This document shows positions 9,250-19,400 of a stretch of DNA of 64,000 nt, one piece after another. Positions within the stretch are counted from its first letter, which is position 1. Every line of letters begins with the position of its first letter. A model generated the notes under the pieces. The model made no database searches. It saw nothing but the letters and a program-made list of their open reading frames with translations, and was not told where the DNA came from. The stretch covers positions 248,001 to 312,000 of the forward strand of contig JAUHYD010000001.1 of assembly GCA_030426665.1 (NCBI GenBank), given 5' to 3'. The DNA comes from Bacteroidia bacterium. GTDB lineage: Bacteria; Bacteroidota; Bacteroidia; Chitinophagales; Chitinophagaceae. The translations under genes and the position numbers were made by a program.

Positions 9250-10275
9250 ATGAAAAGATTGCTTACAGTTGTCCTCCTTTCTGTGTCTTGTATATGTGTA
9301 AATACGAGGGACGTACATGCGTGGGGAATATGGGCACACAATCACATTAACAAAGCTGCCATCTTTGCCCTACCTCCGGAGATGGGTAAGTTTTTTTTTA
9401 ATCATGCAGACTTCATCGTTCAGGAGTCGACAGTACCAGACCTACGGAAATACACTTACAAAGAACGGAGCGAAAACTGCAAGCACTATATAAATCTGGA
9501 GAAGTACGGACATGGAAAGTCTTCAATGCCTGCTACTCTAAATGATGCAATTGCTCAGTTTGGCAAGGACAGTGTAGACAGGTATGGCATATTGCCCTGG
9601 CACATTCAACACATGGTAGATTTACTTACCGAAGCTTTCAAGAACAAAAGAAAAACAGAAATATTGTTGGTTGCCGCAGATCTTGGTCACTATATCGGAG
9701 ATGCGCACGTTCCACTACATACTACCTCAAACCACGATGGGCAACTAACGGGACAACGTGGTATACATGCATTCTGGGAGGCTCAATTGCCGGAACTTTT
9801 CGGAAGAGAATACCAATTATATACAGGCGATGCATTATACCTCAAAAATACGCACAAAGCGGCGTGGGAAATAATAGAAAACACGTTTAGCAAGGCAGAC
9901 AAACTTTACGCAAGCGAAATGCAAATGCGCAATGATAACCCTAAAAGCAAGCAATACATTCTGGGCCGTGACGGCGAACCAATAAAGAACATTTTCGGTC
10001 AACCCGTACATGCCTACAACTATGCCCATGTATACCATGAATTGCTCGACGGGATGGTGGAGGAACAAATAAGGCTTGCAATCCGATATACAGCTGACCT
10101 TTGGTATACTGCATGGGTCAATGCCGGCAAACCTGACCTTTCTACTTTAGACAATCAATCGCTCACCACAGACAACAGTGACTATTACCGATATGAAAGG
10201 CACTTATGGCTGACAAAGGGGAAGGTCATAGGATGTAATTCAGAAAAAGAATTTCCCGACCTGAAAAAGAAATAA
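9250..10275 (+). CDS. Secreted zinc-dependent phospholipase C / S1-P1 nuclease-fold protein
   Basis: The ATG at 9250 gives a clean signal peptide (MKRLLTVVLLSVS...DVHA) of 24 residues, and cleavage after DVHA leaves Trp25 as the first mature residue. In the phospholipase C/P1 nuclease fold the N-terminal Trp itself binds zinc, so this start and cleavage site fit the family exactly. Further ligand regions are WAHNHINKAA, the ADLGHYIGDAHVPLHTTSNHDG block and GIHAFWE. The product is a periplasmic or secreted phosphodiesterase acting on phospholipids or nucleic acid; the substrate cannot be chosen from sequence. An in-frame TTG at 9205 and an ATG at 9223 lie upstream but would spoil the signal peptide. 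Confidence 0.82.
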   Translation: MKRLLTVVLLSVSCICVNTRDVHAWGIWAHNHINKAAIFALPPEMGKFFFNHADFIVQESTVPDLRKYTYKERSENCKHYINLEKYGHGKSSMPATLNDAIAQFGKDSVDRYGILPWHIQHMVDLLTEAFKNKRKTEILLVAADLGHYIGDAHVPLHTTSNHDGQLTGQRGIHAFWEAQLPELFGREYQLYTGDALYLKNTHKAAWEIIENTFSKADKLYASEMQMRNDNPKSKQYILGRDGEPIKNIFGQPVHAYNYAHVYHELLDGMVEEQIRLAIRYTADLWYTAWVNAGKPDLSTLDNQSLTTDNSDYYRYERHLWLTKGKVIGCNSEKEFPDLKKK

Positions 10276-10301
10276 TCAAATTTACCCTGATACCATTATC
10301 A

Positions 10302-10700
10302 CTATTCACCAAGTGCAGCCAACAGGCGTTGCTGTGTTTTTGACAATTCGTCGGCTGTCACTTTTGCTTTATCACGGGTGAAGTTCAAATCATCTGCCGA
10401 GTCTATCGGAACCAAATGTACATGGGCATGTGGCACTTCCAGCCCAACCACACTCATACCACAACGATTGCATGGAAATGCTTTTTCAATTGCCTTTGCA
10501 ACCGGTTTAGCGAAGACCATAATCTTACTCAGCAAGTCATTATCTACATCAAAGAAGTTATCTACCTCAGTCTTAGGAATAACCAGCACATGACCCTCGC
10601 GCATTGGGAACACGTCCAGGAAGGCGTAAAAATTTTCGTCTTCTGCTATTTTATAAGAAGGAATCTCCCCCGAAACAATTTTTGAAAAAATACTTGCCAT
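10302..10700 (-). CDS. HIT family protein (histidine triad nucleotide hydrolase)
   Basis: A 132-residue HIT protein, probably a purine nucleoside phosphoramidate or dinucleotide hydrolase of the Hint type. The triad HAHVHLVP is at residues 91-98, and the N-terminal SIFSKIVSGEIPSYKI and GHVLVIPK stretches are typical. It has no export signal. It lies 2 nt downstream of greA and is surely co-transcribed with it. Confidence 0.93.
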   Translation of the reverse strand: MASIFSKIVSGEIPSYKIAEDENFYAFLDVFPMREGHVLVIPKTEVDNFFDVDNDLLSKIMVFAKPVAKAIEKAFPCNRCGMSVVGLEVPHAHVHLVPIDSADDLNFTRDKAKVTADELSKTQQRLLAALGE

Positions 10701-10702
10701 TT

Positions 10703-11176
10703 TTAAATAGAAATTTCCTCAATTTTGAACTCCATCTTTCCTCTTGGCGCCACCACCTCAACAATTTGTCCTACTTCTCCCCCCAATAATCCTTTACCGA
10801 TTGGCGATGACACGGATATTTTTCCAAGTTTCAAGTCAGCCTCGCTCTCAGAAACAATCTGATAGACAAACGACTTCTTCATCCCCAGGTGTGTTACTTT
10901 AACCTTGCTTAAAACAGACACCTTGCTGATGTCAATATCTTTGGCATCAATAACCCTCGCAGTCACAATCGCAGCTTGCAAATGTGCAATTTTTGCTTCA
11001 TGATGACCTTGTGCTTCTTTCGCGGCGTCATATTCTGCGTTCTCCTTTAAGTCACCCTTTTCCCTAGCTTCGGCAATTTGCCGTGCAATTTCGGCACGCC
11101 CTGTAGACTTAAGCTCCTTCAGCTCAGCTTTCATTCGCTCAAGTGTTTCCTTCGTCAGGTAGTTTAAATCAGACAT
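10703..11176 (-). CDS. greA: Transcription elongation factor GreA
   Basis: A 157-residue GreA that rescues backtracked RNA polymerase by stimulating transcript cleavage. The N-terminal coiled coil carries the acidic tip in EAREKGDLKENAEYDAAKE (36-54), with Asp42 and Glu45 in the expected places, and the C-terminal FKBP-like domain ends with the usual LGGEVGQIVEVVAPRG. The frame is open upstream, but the ATG at 11176 (MSDLNYLTKE) is the family start. A perfect -7 element ends 8 nt before that ATG, so the mRNA should be almost leaderless. Confidence 0.95.
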   Translation of the reverse strand: MSDLNYLTKETLERMKAELKELKSTGRAEIARQIAEAREKGDLKENAEYDAAKEAQGHHEAKIAHLQAAIVTARVIDAKDIDISKVSVLSKVKVTHLGMKKSFVYQIVSESEADLKLGKISVSSPIGKGLLGGEVGQIVEVVAPRGKMEFKIEEISI

Positions 11177-11184
11177 TTTTACAA

Positions 11185-11215
11185 CAAATTTATATGATAT
11201 AGAAAAAAACACAAC
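11185..11215 (-). promoter_or_regulatory. greA-HIT promoter (Bacteroidota -33/-7)
   Basis: On the minus strand, GTTG (11215-11212), then 19 nt, then TAAATTTG (11192-11185), which matches the TTG/TTTG - TAnnTTTG consensus of the Bacteroidota primary sigma factor with normal spacing. The ATG follows 8 nt later. The -33 element lies inside the terminator stem of the upstream gene. Confidence 0.7.
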
Positions 11216-11238
11216 GCCTCTGAAACTCAGAAGCGTTG
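11202..11238 (-). terminator. Terminator of the Oar/cargo/PorV-like operon
   Basis: A 12-bp stem with one mismatch (arms 11227-11238 and 11212-11223) and a 3-nt loop is followed, on the minus strand, by a run of seven T (11209-11203). It is a strong intrinsic terminator 27 nt past the stop codon of the barrel gene. Confidence 0.85.
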
Positions 11239-11264
11239 CGTTGTAAAATTACTAAAAAAAATTA

Positions 11265-12347
11265 TCAGCGTGCAAATCTGATAGACATCATATGCACACC
11301 GTTTGCCGGCCTTTGTGTAGGACGGAACGAATAGTCTAAAGAAACCAATGGACCATTCTCACCAAATCTCTTCTGAACGGTTGCCCCTAATGCAATTCCC
11401 GAATACATTGTGGTAGACGACTCTGCACTACCAATTCCTTTTTCGTAGCGATATGCTACGCGAAACAAAAACATGTCCCTAAAGCCATAAACAGCACCTA
11501 CGCCAAGATAATCGTTATTAAATGAGTTTGACTGAAAATTCAAAATACCTGTCAACTTGTGCTTTGGCATACTGTCTGCACTACTTACGTGGTTTTCATC
11601 TAAGTAAAAATCGTAGGAAGCACCAAAGTTAAGGTTGGTCGGCATAGAAAACTTATCAGCCGGATATAACTGAGAAACAGCAAAAGTCGGATTACTTTGA
11701 GGCTTATCGGCATTAACCGAAAATCCTGTACCGGAGAAACGCATGTTACTTCCCAGATTTCTCAGAGTAATTCCGAAATGGAATTTATCTCTTTTACCCG
11801 TTATGTATTGAATGCCACCATCAAAGGCAACACCCAAAGCATTAATATTACCCACCTGCTCAGATACATAAGTCGCTGACGCACCGGCATTAACATGCGA
11901 AGAGAATTGCTTGGAATACCCCAACTGAATATTCAGAAATTGAGGCCTGTAACTACCATAACCCTCCGGGTTGAAATAGTCGGTGGTAGTAATATCCCCA
12001 AAATTCATAGACATCAAATTGAACCCGATGACGCCTGCTTCTCCGAGCTTTTGCCCAATCGCGATATTATTGATATTGATGTCTGTACCGGACAAGTAAG
12101 TTCCTCTGGATACGCCTATATCAGTTGAAGAAACCTGTGCCAAACCGGCAATATTCGATTTCATTGCCTCTACACCACCTATATGAGAAGTATTCAACCC
12201 GAAGAGACCCGTTGTCCTGGCCCAAGGATTAATCACCAACTCAGGAGCACCTGCCTGACCGGAACGATCCTTATTTCCGGCGTGCACATTAAATGATATG
12301 CCAACTGCAAGCAATGCTACAAACGATTTTATAAAATTATGTCTCAT
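11265..12347 (-). CDS. PorV/PorQ-like outer-membrane beta-barrel protein
   Basis: A 360-residue exported protein. The ATG at 12347 is preferred over an upstream TTG because it starts a good signal peptide (MRHNFIKSFVALLAVGISFNVHA). The mature protein has the alternating pattern of an outer-membrane barrel, a Gly-rich early segment (LFGLNTSHIGGVEAMKSN) and a terminal strand ending SIRFAR. The pattern matches the PorV/PorQ (FadL-like) family of T9SS accessory barrels, in which PorV shuttles cargo to the sortase complex and PorQ contributes to surface attachment. It is distinct from the canonical porV at 41140. It is the last gene of a three-gene operon, after a hairpin at 12373-12400. Family membership is inferred by eye; the role is inference from context. 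Confidence 0.7.
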   Translation of the reverse strand: MRHNFIKSFVALLAVGISFNVHAGNKDRSGQAGAPELVINPWARTTGLFGLNTSHIGGVEAMKSNIAGLAQVSSTDIGVSRGTYLSGTDININNIAIGQKLGEAGVIGFNLMSMNFGDITTTDYFNPEGYGSYRPQFLNIQLGYSKQFSSHVNAGASATYVSEQVGNINALGVAFDGGIQYITGKRDKFHFGITLRNLGSNMRFSGTGFSVNADKPQSNPTFAVSQLYPADKFSMPTNLNFGASYDFYLDENHVSSADSMPKHKLTGILNFQSNSFNNDYLGVGAVYGFRDMFLFRVAYRYEKGIGSAESSTTMYSGIALGATVQKRFGENGPLVSLDYSFRPTQRPANGVHMMSIRFAR

Positions 12348-12372
12348 AAGTCTAAACAAATAAATAATAATT

Positions 12373-12400
12373 GTTTAGGGCAACAGCTGCTGCCCTAAAC
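12373..12400 (-). other. Intercistronic hairpin
   Basis: A perfect 10-bp inverted repeat (12373-12382 and 12391-12400, arms GTTTAGGGCA / TGCCCTAAAC, 8-nt loop) lies between the cargo gene and the barrel gene. No solid T run follows on the minus strand, so partial termination or mRNA-end stabilisation is more likely than full termination. Confidence 0.6.
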
Positions 12401-12410
12401 TAAATCCGGA

Positions 12411-15400
12411 TTAATATTGTGTTACATCCAATGGACGCAATGAACCAAACCACTTAATTACTTTCTCTCCTATACCTTCTGCATTTACATGAATCAGATA
12501 CATACCACTAGCGATAGGTAATCCTGCACTATTTCTGATATCCCAATCAAGGAATGAGGTATTAGGATCACTTTTCGAAAGGCTACGAACCAACGTACCG
12601 TCGAGGGAATAAATCCGAACTGATACTCTGGCAGGTAAATTGATAATTCTAATTTTTGTATCAAAGCGACTATTAGTCTTTTCGTAACCAGAATAGCCAT
12701 AGTATGGATTTGGCACTGCATAAATCCTATCTACCAATCTGTTGCGGTTTGTAGAATCTGACATTTTTGTAGGAGCAAGATTGGTCGTACTGAACGAATA
12801 GTACGGATTAACCGCTTCTCCTGCCTTAAGTGAAGTACCAGGCAAAACAAAGTCAGAAGTTGAGTCAGTAGCCTCAAAAGGCATATAAGGACGGTCTACT
12901 CTGAAACGCAATCTGGTTTTTGTTGGAATGTAGCCATCTTTTAATGACAACATTTTCACATCCGGATTGGTCATTGGTAACCCAACCCACTGAAAGTCTA
13001 AGTACGACGCACGCTGAAGGAACAAATGCGCAGGAATAGCATTGAATGCAGCCTTTATGTCTGAAACAAACTCCTTACAGCTATCGTATTTAGTACCAAG
13101 AATGTATGTATAATGCTTACCGCCGAATACTATCGAATTATCAAATGGATTAAAACCATTATCCGCACTCGGACTTGATGGATTCCAAATCATGTCGTTA
13201 CCATTGTCGCTTGCCAAATAAGAATCTTCACCAAATACAATGTTCAAGCGCTCACCGGTTGATGGATTTACTGCGTACCCGGGGAACCATGACATACCCA
13301 TATCGTCTGCACTCTCAGAGTAAACAGGAGTATTACCGTCTTCAGCAAAATCCAGATTCCAACCCTTATGATTTCTGAGGAAGAATTTCTTACCTCTGTT
13401 TTGTGCCAGGAATGAATCTTCCTGCAACTCAATTACCGCACAACGAGTCCACATACTCTTGTCGCTGGTAAATACTAAATCCGCATCACATAGAGTTTTA
13501 ACCTCGTTGACTGTACGCGCCTTGTACGCAGCAGGGTGATGTCCGCAAACAAAAGAACCATTAAAGTGTCCACCCTCATAGTAGGCTGCCATTTTATAAG
13601 GTCCCCAGGTACTCTGAGTCGGCGAGAAATTCCCGAGCATTTTCCCAAAATTAGAAGAGGGGTCAATGAATTGATCAGCTACTATCTGAATATCATTAAA
13701 TTCACAGGGAGCCGTAGCGGTAATACCACTTTCATTGAAAGATTTGACGCTACCTACTCTCAACCAGTTTGCAAAACTACTATCGGTTTTGTCCTGAACA
13801 CCCCAAAGCCATGGCTGAGATGGGTCGTTGAAAGTAACTCCTGATGTCATATAGCCATTTCTGGTACCCGGAGTATTGGAACCCGGAGGCGTAACTTGCT
13901 TAATTGTAACCGCCAAACCGTACTTTTCAAGAATTTGTTCATTACGAGTTGCGATTGTACGCTCACTGTAAATAGTATCTGTTGCTACCCCATCTACAAA
14001 TCCGGTTAGCGTCCAGGAGCCCTCTTCAACAATTCCTTCTACCATAGCTTTAGGTGAGGAAATCCTATTTTCACCATGAATCTGCAGCACCCAATCCATC
14101 GCTGGCACTTTTACAGGATCCACTACTTCTACATTTACAGGGCCCAAACCCTGAACGTAGGTTGGCTGTGATACAAAATTCTTTTCAATAGCCTCTTTTT
14201 CAGACTCTTCAGATAATTGCAATTCGTTACCACCATTACCCTTACCCTGAATTCTCTTAACAACAACACCAGATCCATAATCAGCATTAATGATGGTACC
14301 CATTGCTCCATTGGCAGGATTTGGCAATGCTGCTACTACACTGATTTCAACTCCACCGGCACCATGTGCACTTCCTAAATATGGAACGTCTTGCGTCGCA
14401 ACTGTATTTTTCGGATCAAAACTTGCAAAGTTATTGTAAGCATATGCAATTGCTACGAAGTAATAGTTCTTGTAGTTCACAAAGCTTTTATCATTGCCTG
14501 TTGCAAATTGGTCTTGTGTCAACTGAAAACTATGTACAATACCGCTATCTCTACCATTTACTTTAATCTGAGCAGTATGTGTAGTATCACTTACCACAAT
14601 ATTCTTAACATAGTTTACAATCTGAGTAACACTATCAGTAATATCGCACTGGAAAACTTCAATCGCTTTCGTGTTATCAATTTCTCCAGTATTCTGGTCA
14701 AATATTTCCGCAGATGTTATTTGGCTATTAGCTAACTGGAACACACGGTATCCCTGAAACTTGTACAAAGAGTCGTTACTTACACCTTTCGATTTCACAA
14801 CAAATTGATGGTATCTCAAAGAGTCGTTATATGCACCATCCGAACGTCCGTAGTTTTCGCCATAGTTATTACTACCGTAATCATTTGTCAGGTAAAACAC
14901 TAGTTTCTTATCTAACTCACGAACTACCATTCTCGGAGCTTCAGGGCCTTCTATTGTTTTGAAATTGTAATCAAACAAAGCTTGCGCCCCATCATCGATA
15001 TTCTTTATGGTTTTAAAGTTTGTACTCGGACAACCACCGATGTCTGAAGCCCAAATACATCCGAAAGTGATATCATTAACGGCACCAGGCTTCAACTGGA
15101 AAGGACCTGAAGAAAATATGAATCTTCTGTCACCCGGGTTGTTACCGCTCGCGCACTCTGACCACTGTGAATTGTCAGCAGGGTCGCCCCAGAAAACATA
15201 ATTGGAAACAGGACCTGATCCATACCCCTTTGACGCAGAACCGGGACCGGTAAAGTCGTATGAGAAGCGCTGACCGTTACGAATAGAACCTGTCATGTAA
15301 TAATATATCTGGATACCATTATTAGGATTTCCAATAATGCTTTGGTCATTATTGTAATAGGTAAAGTTAGTCATTTGCAACTGCTCAAAAGTGTCTCTAC

Positions 15401-16472
15401 CTGATGGCAAGGTATATGTACGTTTTGGACCCTGAAAATAATCCAAGCCAACCTGCGGTGGATTTGCCCCATAACTGTTTGATGGGAAACCGGCAATCTG
15501 ACCATCTGCGTTACTTGCGTTGTATTGGATACCTAAACCTCTTGTTGTATCGCAACCAATAAAGTCATCCATGTAATATCCCAAATCGCAGTCATCCCAA
15601 ACAGCGATGTAAGTACTATCAATGGTAAGAGCACCACGATTAATAACACGATAGTTGCAGAAAGTAGCATTGTTAAGGAAATCCTGCGTAGCATATGCAA
15701 AAGCGCTGGTTTGCACCTCAACACCCATTGCTGCTGTAAGTGACTGCTGCTTTACGTTACCCGCATCGTTAAAAACCCACCATATATATTGGTCACCCAA
15801 TATATCCGGATATTCTCCTTCCTGCGGTTGATACTTACCATCTCCATTCACGTCTACAAACGGTGCATACGTGTTATTCGGATCCAGTGTAAGTCTAGCG
15901 CCACCATTTCCTTTCACATTAATATTACCAACACCGGGCCATTCGTTAATCACGTCAAATTCAGACGCATTTAAATCTCCACCGATTTTATATGCCTGAA
16001 CAAACTTATTGATTGTAGAACGATCTACTTTCCAGAAATAATCCCAGGCTTTACAATCATCCGCTTTAATTTTGCCATCTACATCCAGAGCACCGGGCCA
16101 GTAGTCATTTCCGGTTTGCCGATATGTCTGAGCAGCAACTTTCAACTGTCCTTGCTGATCTACACCACCAATCCAGCACGATGCCGCAAACTGCGAGTGT
16201 CTGCCGGAACCTTTCGGGATTTCGTAGGCCGCGTTAGCAGCACCGCCCTGATTCCACCACATATCTCCACCTGTCATCAACCTGGCACGAACGTTGTTAA
16301 TATCTAGGTCAATTGCTTGCGCTGCGGGTTGACAGCCTTCTGCGGTAGTTTTCAATTGAGCTCCGGGACGTTTAACACCCTGATTCTCTCTCGCACTAAC
16401 ATTGCCTGTTATCCCCAATACTACAAGTAGCATCGCAGAACGGACAAATCGTATATTATTTCTGAATATCAT
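12411..16472 (-). CDS. Large secreted protein with variant T9SS C-terminal domain
   Basis: A 1353-residue exported protein with a signal peptide (MIFRNNIRFVRSAMLLVVLGITGNVSA). The body has no motif I recognise as an enzyme. It includes a dockerin-like calcium loop (DVNGDGKYQPQEGEYP) and many Asn/Gly/Tyr-rich beta segments. The last 100 residues or so have the features of a T9SS type A sorting domain: AVPNPYYGYSGYE, then VRIYSLDGTLVRSL, DWDIRN and LPIASGMYLIHV. Unlike ordinary sorting domains, which stop right after the final strand, it continues KVIKWFGSLRPLDVTQY and ends in an aromatic residue. It follows the TonB receptor by 26 nt and precedes the PorV/PorQ-like barrel. It should be exported by the T9SS or assembled with the barrel; the function is unknown. 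Confidence 0.78.
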   Translation of the reverse strand: MIFRNNIRFVRSAMLLVVLGITGNVSARENQGVKRPGAQLKTTAEGCQPAAQAIDLDINNVRARLMTGGDMWWNQGGAANAAYEIPKGSGRHSQFAASCWIGGVDQQGQLKVAAQTYRQTGNDYWPGALDVDGKIKADDCKAWDYFWKVDRSTINKFVQAYKIGGDLNASEFDVINEWPGVGNINVKGNGGARLTLDPNNTYAPFVDVNGDGKYQPQEGEYPDILGDQYIWWVFNDAGNVKQQSLTAAMGVEVQTSAFAYATQDFLNNATFCNYRVINRGALTIDSTYIAVWDDCDLGYYMDDFIGCDTTRGLGIQYNASNADGQIAGFPSNSYGANPPQVGLDYFQGPKRTYTLPSGRDTFEQLQMTNFTYYNNDQSIIGNPNNGIQIYYYMTGSIRNGQRFSYDFTGPGSASKGYGSGPVSNYVFWGDPADNSQWSECASGNNPGDRRFIFSSGPFQLKPGAVNDITFGCIWASDIGGCPSTNFKTIKNIDDGAQALFDYNFKTIEGPEAPRMVVRELDKKLVFYLTNDYGSNNYGENYGRSDGAYNDSLRYHQFVVKSKGVSNDSLYKFQGYRVFQLANSQITSAEIFDQNTGEIDNTKAIEVFQCDITDSVTQIVNYVKNIVVSDTTHTAQIKVNGRDSGIVHSFQLTQDQFATGNDKSFVNYKNYYFVAIAYAYNNFASFDPKNTVATQDVPYLGSAHGAGGVEISVVAALPNPANGAMGTIINADYGSGVVVKRIQGKGNGGNELQLSEESEKEAIEKNFVSQPTYVQGLGPVNVEVVDPVKVPAMDWVLQIHGENRISSPKAMVEGIVEEGSWTLTGFVDGVATDTIYSERTIATRNEQILEKYGLAVTIKQVTPPGSNTPGTRNGYMTSGVTFNDPSQPWLWGVQDKTDSSFANWLRVGSVKSFNESGITATAPCEFNDIQIVADQFIDPSSNFGKMLGNFSPTQSTWGPYKMAAYYEGGHFNGSFVCGHHPAAYKARTVNEVKTLCDADLVFTSDKSMWTRCAVIELQEDSFLAQNRGKKFFLRNHKGWNLDFAEDGNTPVYSESADDMGMSWFPGYAVNPSTGERLNIVFGEDSYLASDNGNDMIWNPSSPSADNGFNPFDNSIVFGGKHYTYILGTKYDSCKEFVSDIKAAFNAIPAHLFLQRASYLDFQWVGLPMTNPDVKMLSLKDGYIPTKTRLRFRVDRPYMPFEATDSTSDFVLPGTSLKAGEAVNPYYSFSTTNLAPTKMSDSTNRNRLVDRIYAVPNPYYGYSGYEKTNSRFDTKIRIINLPARVSVRIYSLDGTLVRSLSKSDPNTSFLDWDIRNSAGLPIASGMYLIHVNAEGIGEKVIKWFGSLRPLDVTQY

Positions 16473-16498
16473 AACCGAAAAGTTATATTAAATAAATA

Positions 16499-19400
16499 TT
16501 AAAAATTAAAGCTAAGTGATAGGCTCACGGTTCTCGCATAGTTCAAGAAGCCAGGGTTATTTTGGTATATTTTATACAGGTCAATAAAAGATTGCGGATT
16601 CACCTGATTAGGTATGAACTGTGCACCAAATGTTGATACCAAATAACCGTTGTCATCAGTACGACCTGTGAACCCATGTACTCCTAAAATCTCTCTTGTA
16701 TTCAACAAATTGTTAACCATCAAGATTGCCTTCAGGTACTTAGGACGCTTTGGACGAACGCCTTCAATCTCATTTTTGTGTTTCTTACCGAAGCTCAGCA
16801 AGAAGTCTTTATCGACACGCATATCCGCTCCAAAGTGCCATGGAAGTCTTGCTCCGTTTACACCTCCGACAACCGTCTGAGCAAGTGCATCGGTATACCT
16901 TGTATATGGCTCTCCGCTTCTTGTTTTCAATATTAGGTTTACGCCGGCATTTTGTAGTATATGCTTTCCGCCAACCACAGGACCTTCACCGTCAAAGTAC
17001 CTGAAATCAATATTGGATACAATGTTATGTCTTGAATCCACACTAAGTGGGGTAACGTAACGCAGGTTAGGTAACCCTTCATTGATAAGCGTTGTCAGTA
17101 ATCCTCTACCACCATTATATGACGACCCCGTACCTTCTGCAAACTGCAAAGTATAAGACAGTGTCATAGCAAGATGATTTGTTGCACGCAAGTCATATGA
17201 TATGGTAGTTCCTTTAGTTGTTGAGAAGTCACGGTTACCGTACGTCTGATATGTATAAGGGTATGCATATACGTAAGGTACTATATTCACCATGTTCTTA
17301 CGCTCTTTATAGAACGCGGTAATAGTAACTGCAGAGTGATCCGAAAGTTTCTGCTGGAATCCAACTTCATAGTCAAACGTCTTCTGTGAACGTAAATTTG
17401 CATTGCTTATCACACCGGTAGGTGCAGCCGCAGACAAATTGTAATAATCCCAGGCAGAAGCATATCCAATTGAGTTCGGATAAGGACGCTGTGCATAAAT
17501 ATCATAGTGAGCATAGAAGTTAGCTACATTAGATATTGGGAATGAAAACTGAATACGTGGCATTACAGTTACCTGTGGGTTGTAATCCGTAAATGACAAG
17601 TTAGGATTAAAGTTACTATCAGTCATCTTTATGTCTTTATACTGAGCCTCAATCATAGGCTGAGGCGTACGACCATCAGAATAGTTTTTCAGTACAGCCG
17701 GATCTTCAATTACAGTACCGGTTGGGTCGTACCATGTCCTTCCATTACGATAGCCGATAATTGTTGGTGACGTTGAGGAGTTATCACTAACGTAAACAAC
17801 CGCATCTTTACTTATATTGCTAGGGTGTGCTCCACCATTGATAATGTTATTAGCTCCGGATACTTCTCCAACCTTTGTAACAGGATATAGAGAATATGGA
17901 TCCTTCAGCACCTTTGTATTTGCTGAATAACGATCTACACGAACACCTATGTTAAAGTGAAGGTCTTTGTAATCAAACCTATCCTGCAAATAACCTGCGA
18001 TATAAGTTGGAGTAAACGCTCCGATTGGACGCGTATAATTACCATTCTCATCTTTTTGTGTCCAGAAATCGTTGAAGTTTACTGAACCTGTTTGTTTGCC
18101 ACCAGTATAAGTATAACCGTAATAGTTGACAAATGCGTTACCACTCAGGTTTAACAACTCATCTGCAGAGAACATATCAAGTGACAACATGCTCGGATCA
18201 ACAGCATCAATATTAACAATAGCATTGTCAGCTACACCAAGCTTTTTACGCAAGTTTTTATCGAAGGTGCTGGTACCAACATTCTTCAGGTCATAGTAAA
18301 CCGTATCCAATGGACCAGGAATAATTGTTGCTTCTGTACCGGTTTCCTTGTCATAGAATGTACCTTGTCCGGGTGTAGAACCAGCCACATACGTATAGTC
18401 TTTACCGTCAACCCTAAAAATCGGGTTATCCTTATCCAATCTTAGGTCCTGATTGTCCAGATTACTAACCAAGTTTCTCATTTGTGCCCAGATAGACTGT
18501 GTACCACCACGATTGGCAGATGCAGAATAAGATCTGATAATACGCTGCTGATAATACAAACCAAACTCAATAGCATGCTTGGTTTTTCCGGTCTGCAAAT
18601 CGAAAGAAGCATTTACGTCAAGCGCATACTGATCAGAGTTAAAGTTTTGGTAACCTCTGATAGCAGTACCGGGGCTTGAAAACAGTCCAACACCATTATA
18701 ACTGTACGTTGCATTAGGCATGTCACCGTTCGCCATAGCGTTGTGAGCTTGTATATCCAAGATACTGGTTGGTAAGTTCCCTTCGAGCGAGTTATAGTAT
18801 TGAGATGTATAATTCGCAAGAATCGGGTTCAACTCTGAACGCTCGAAATCTACACCTGTTGAAGTACTACCTTGCAATACAACACCGGTAACTCCACTTA
18901 CAGAGTCAACTGCCGGACCATATATTTTTTGTCTTTCATTATTTGTAAACTTCCCAACATATGCATACTTAAATAAGTCTTTCTTGAAATTCTCATCTTG
19001 TGCCCAGGTTGCTGTCTTTTGGAAATCGGCCTGTACACTGTAGAATGCATTTGAAATGATGCTATTACGTGCAGAGGTATCGTTCATCTTACCAAACTTC
19101 TGCGTAAACCTTACGAATCCACGACCGGTAAAAGTATTTAAAGTTGCAGTACCCTGTGGAGACATCAAACTATTTTGTCTTGAATATTGATCATCGGCAA
19201 TGTAGTTAACCATACCACCGGAAATTACACGTAAGTTATCTGTAATCTGGTAGTCGACCTTACCATTAAGACGTGCTTCACGAGTTCTGTTCTTGGGTTG
19301 AATCTTACGCTGCTCCATATCATCAAAAGTGATATAGTTGGAAGAATAGTTATATATTCTTGAGCCGGAATTATCAGATAAGATTTTCAAAGGGTTTTGC

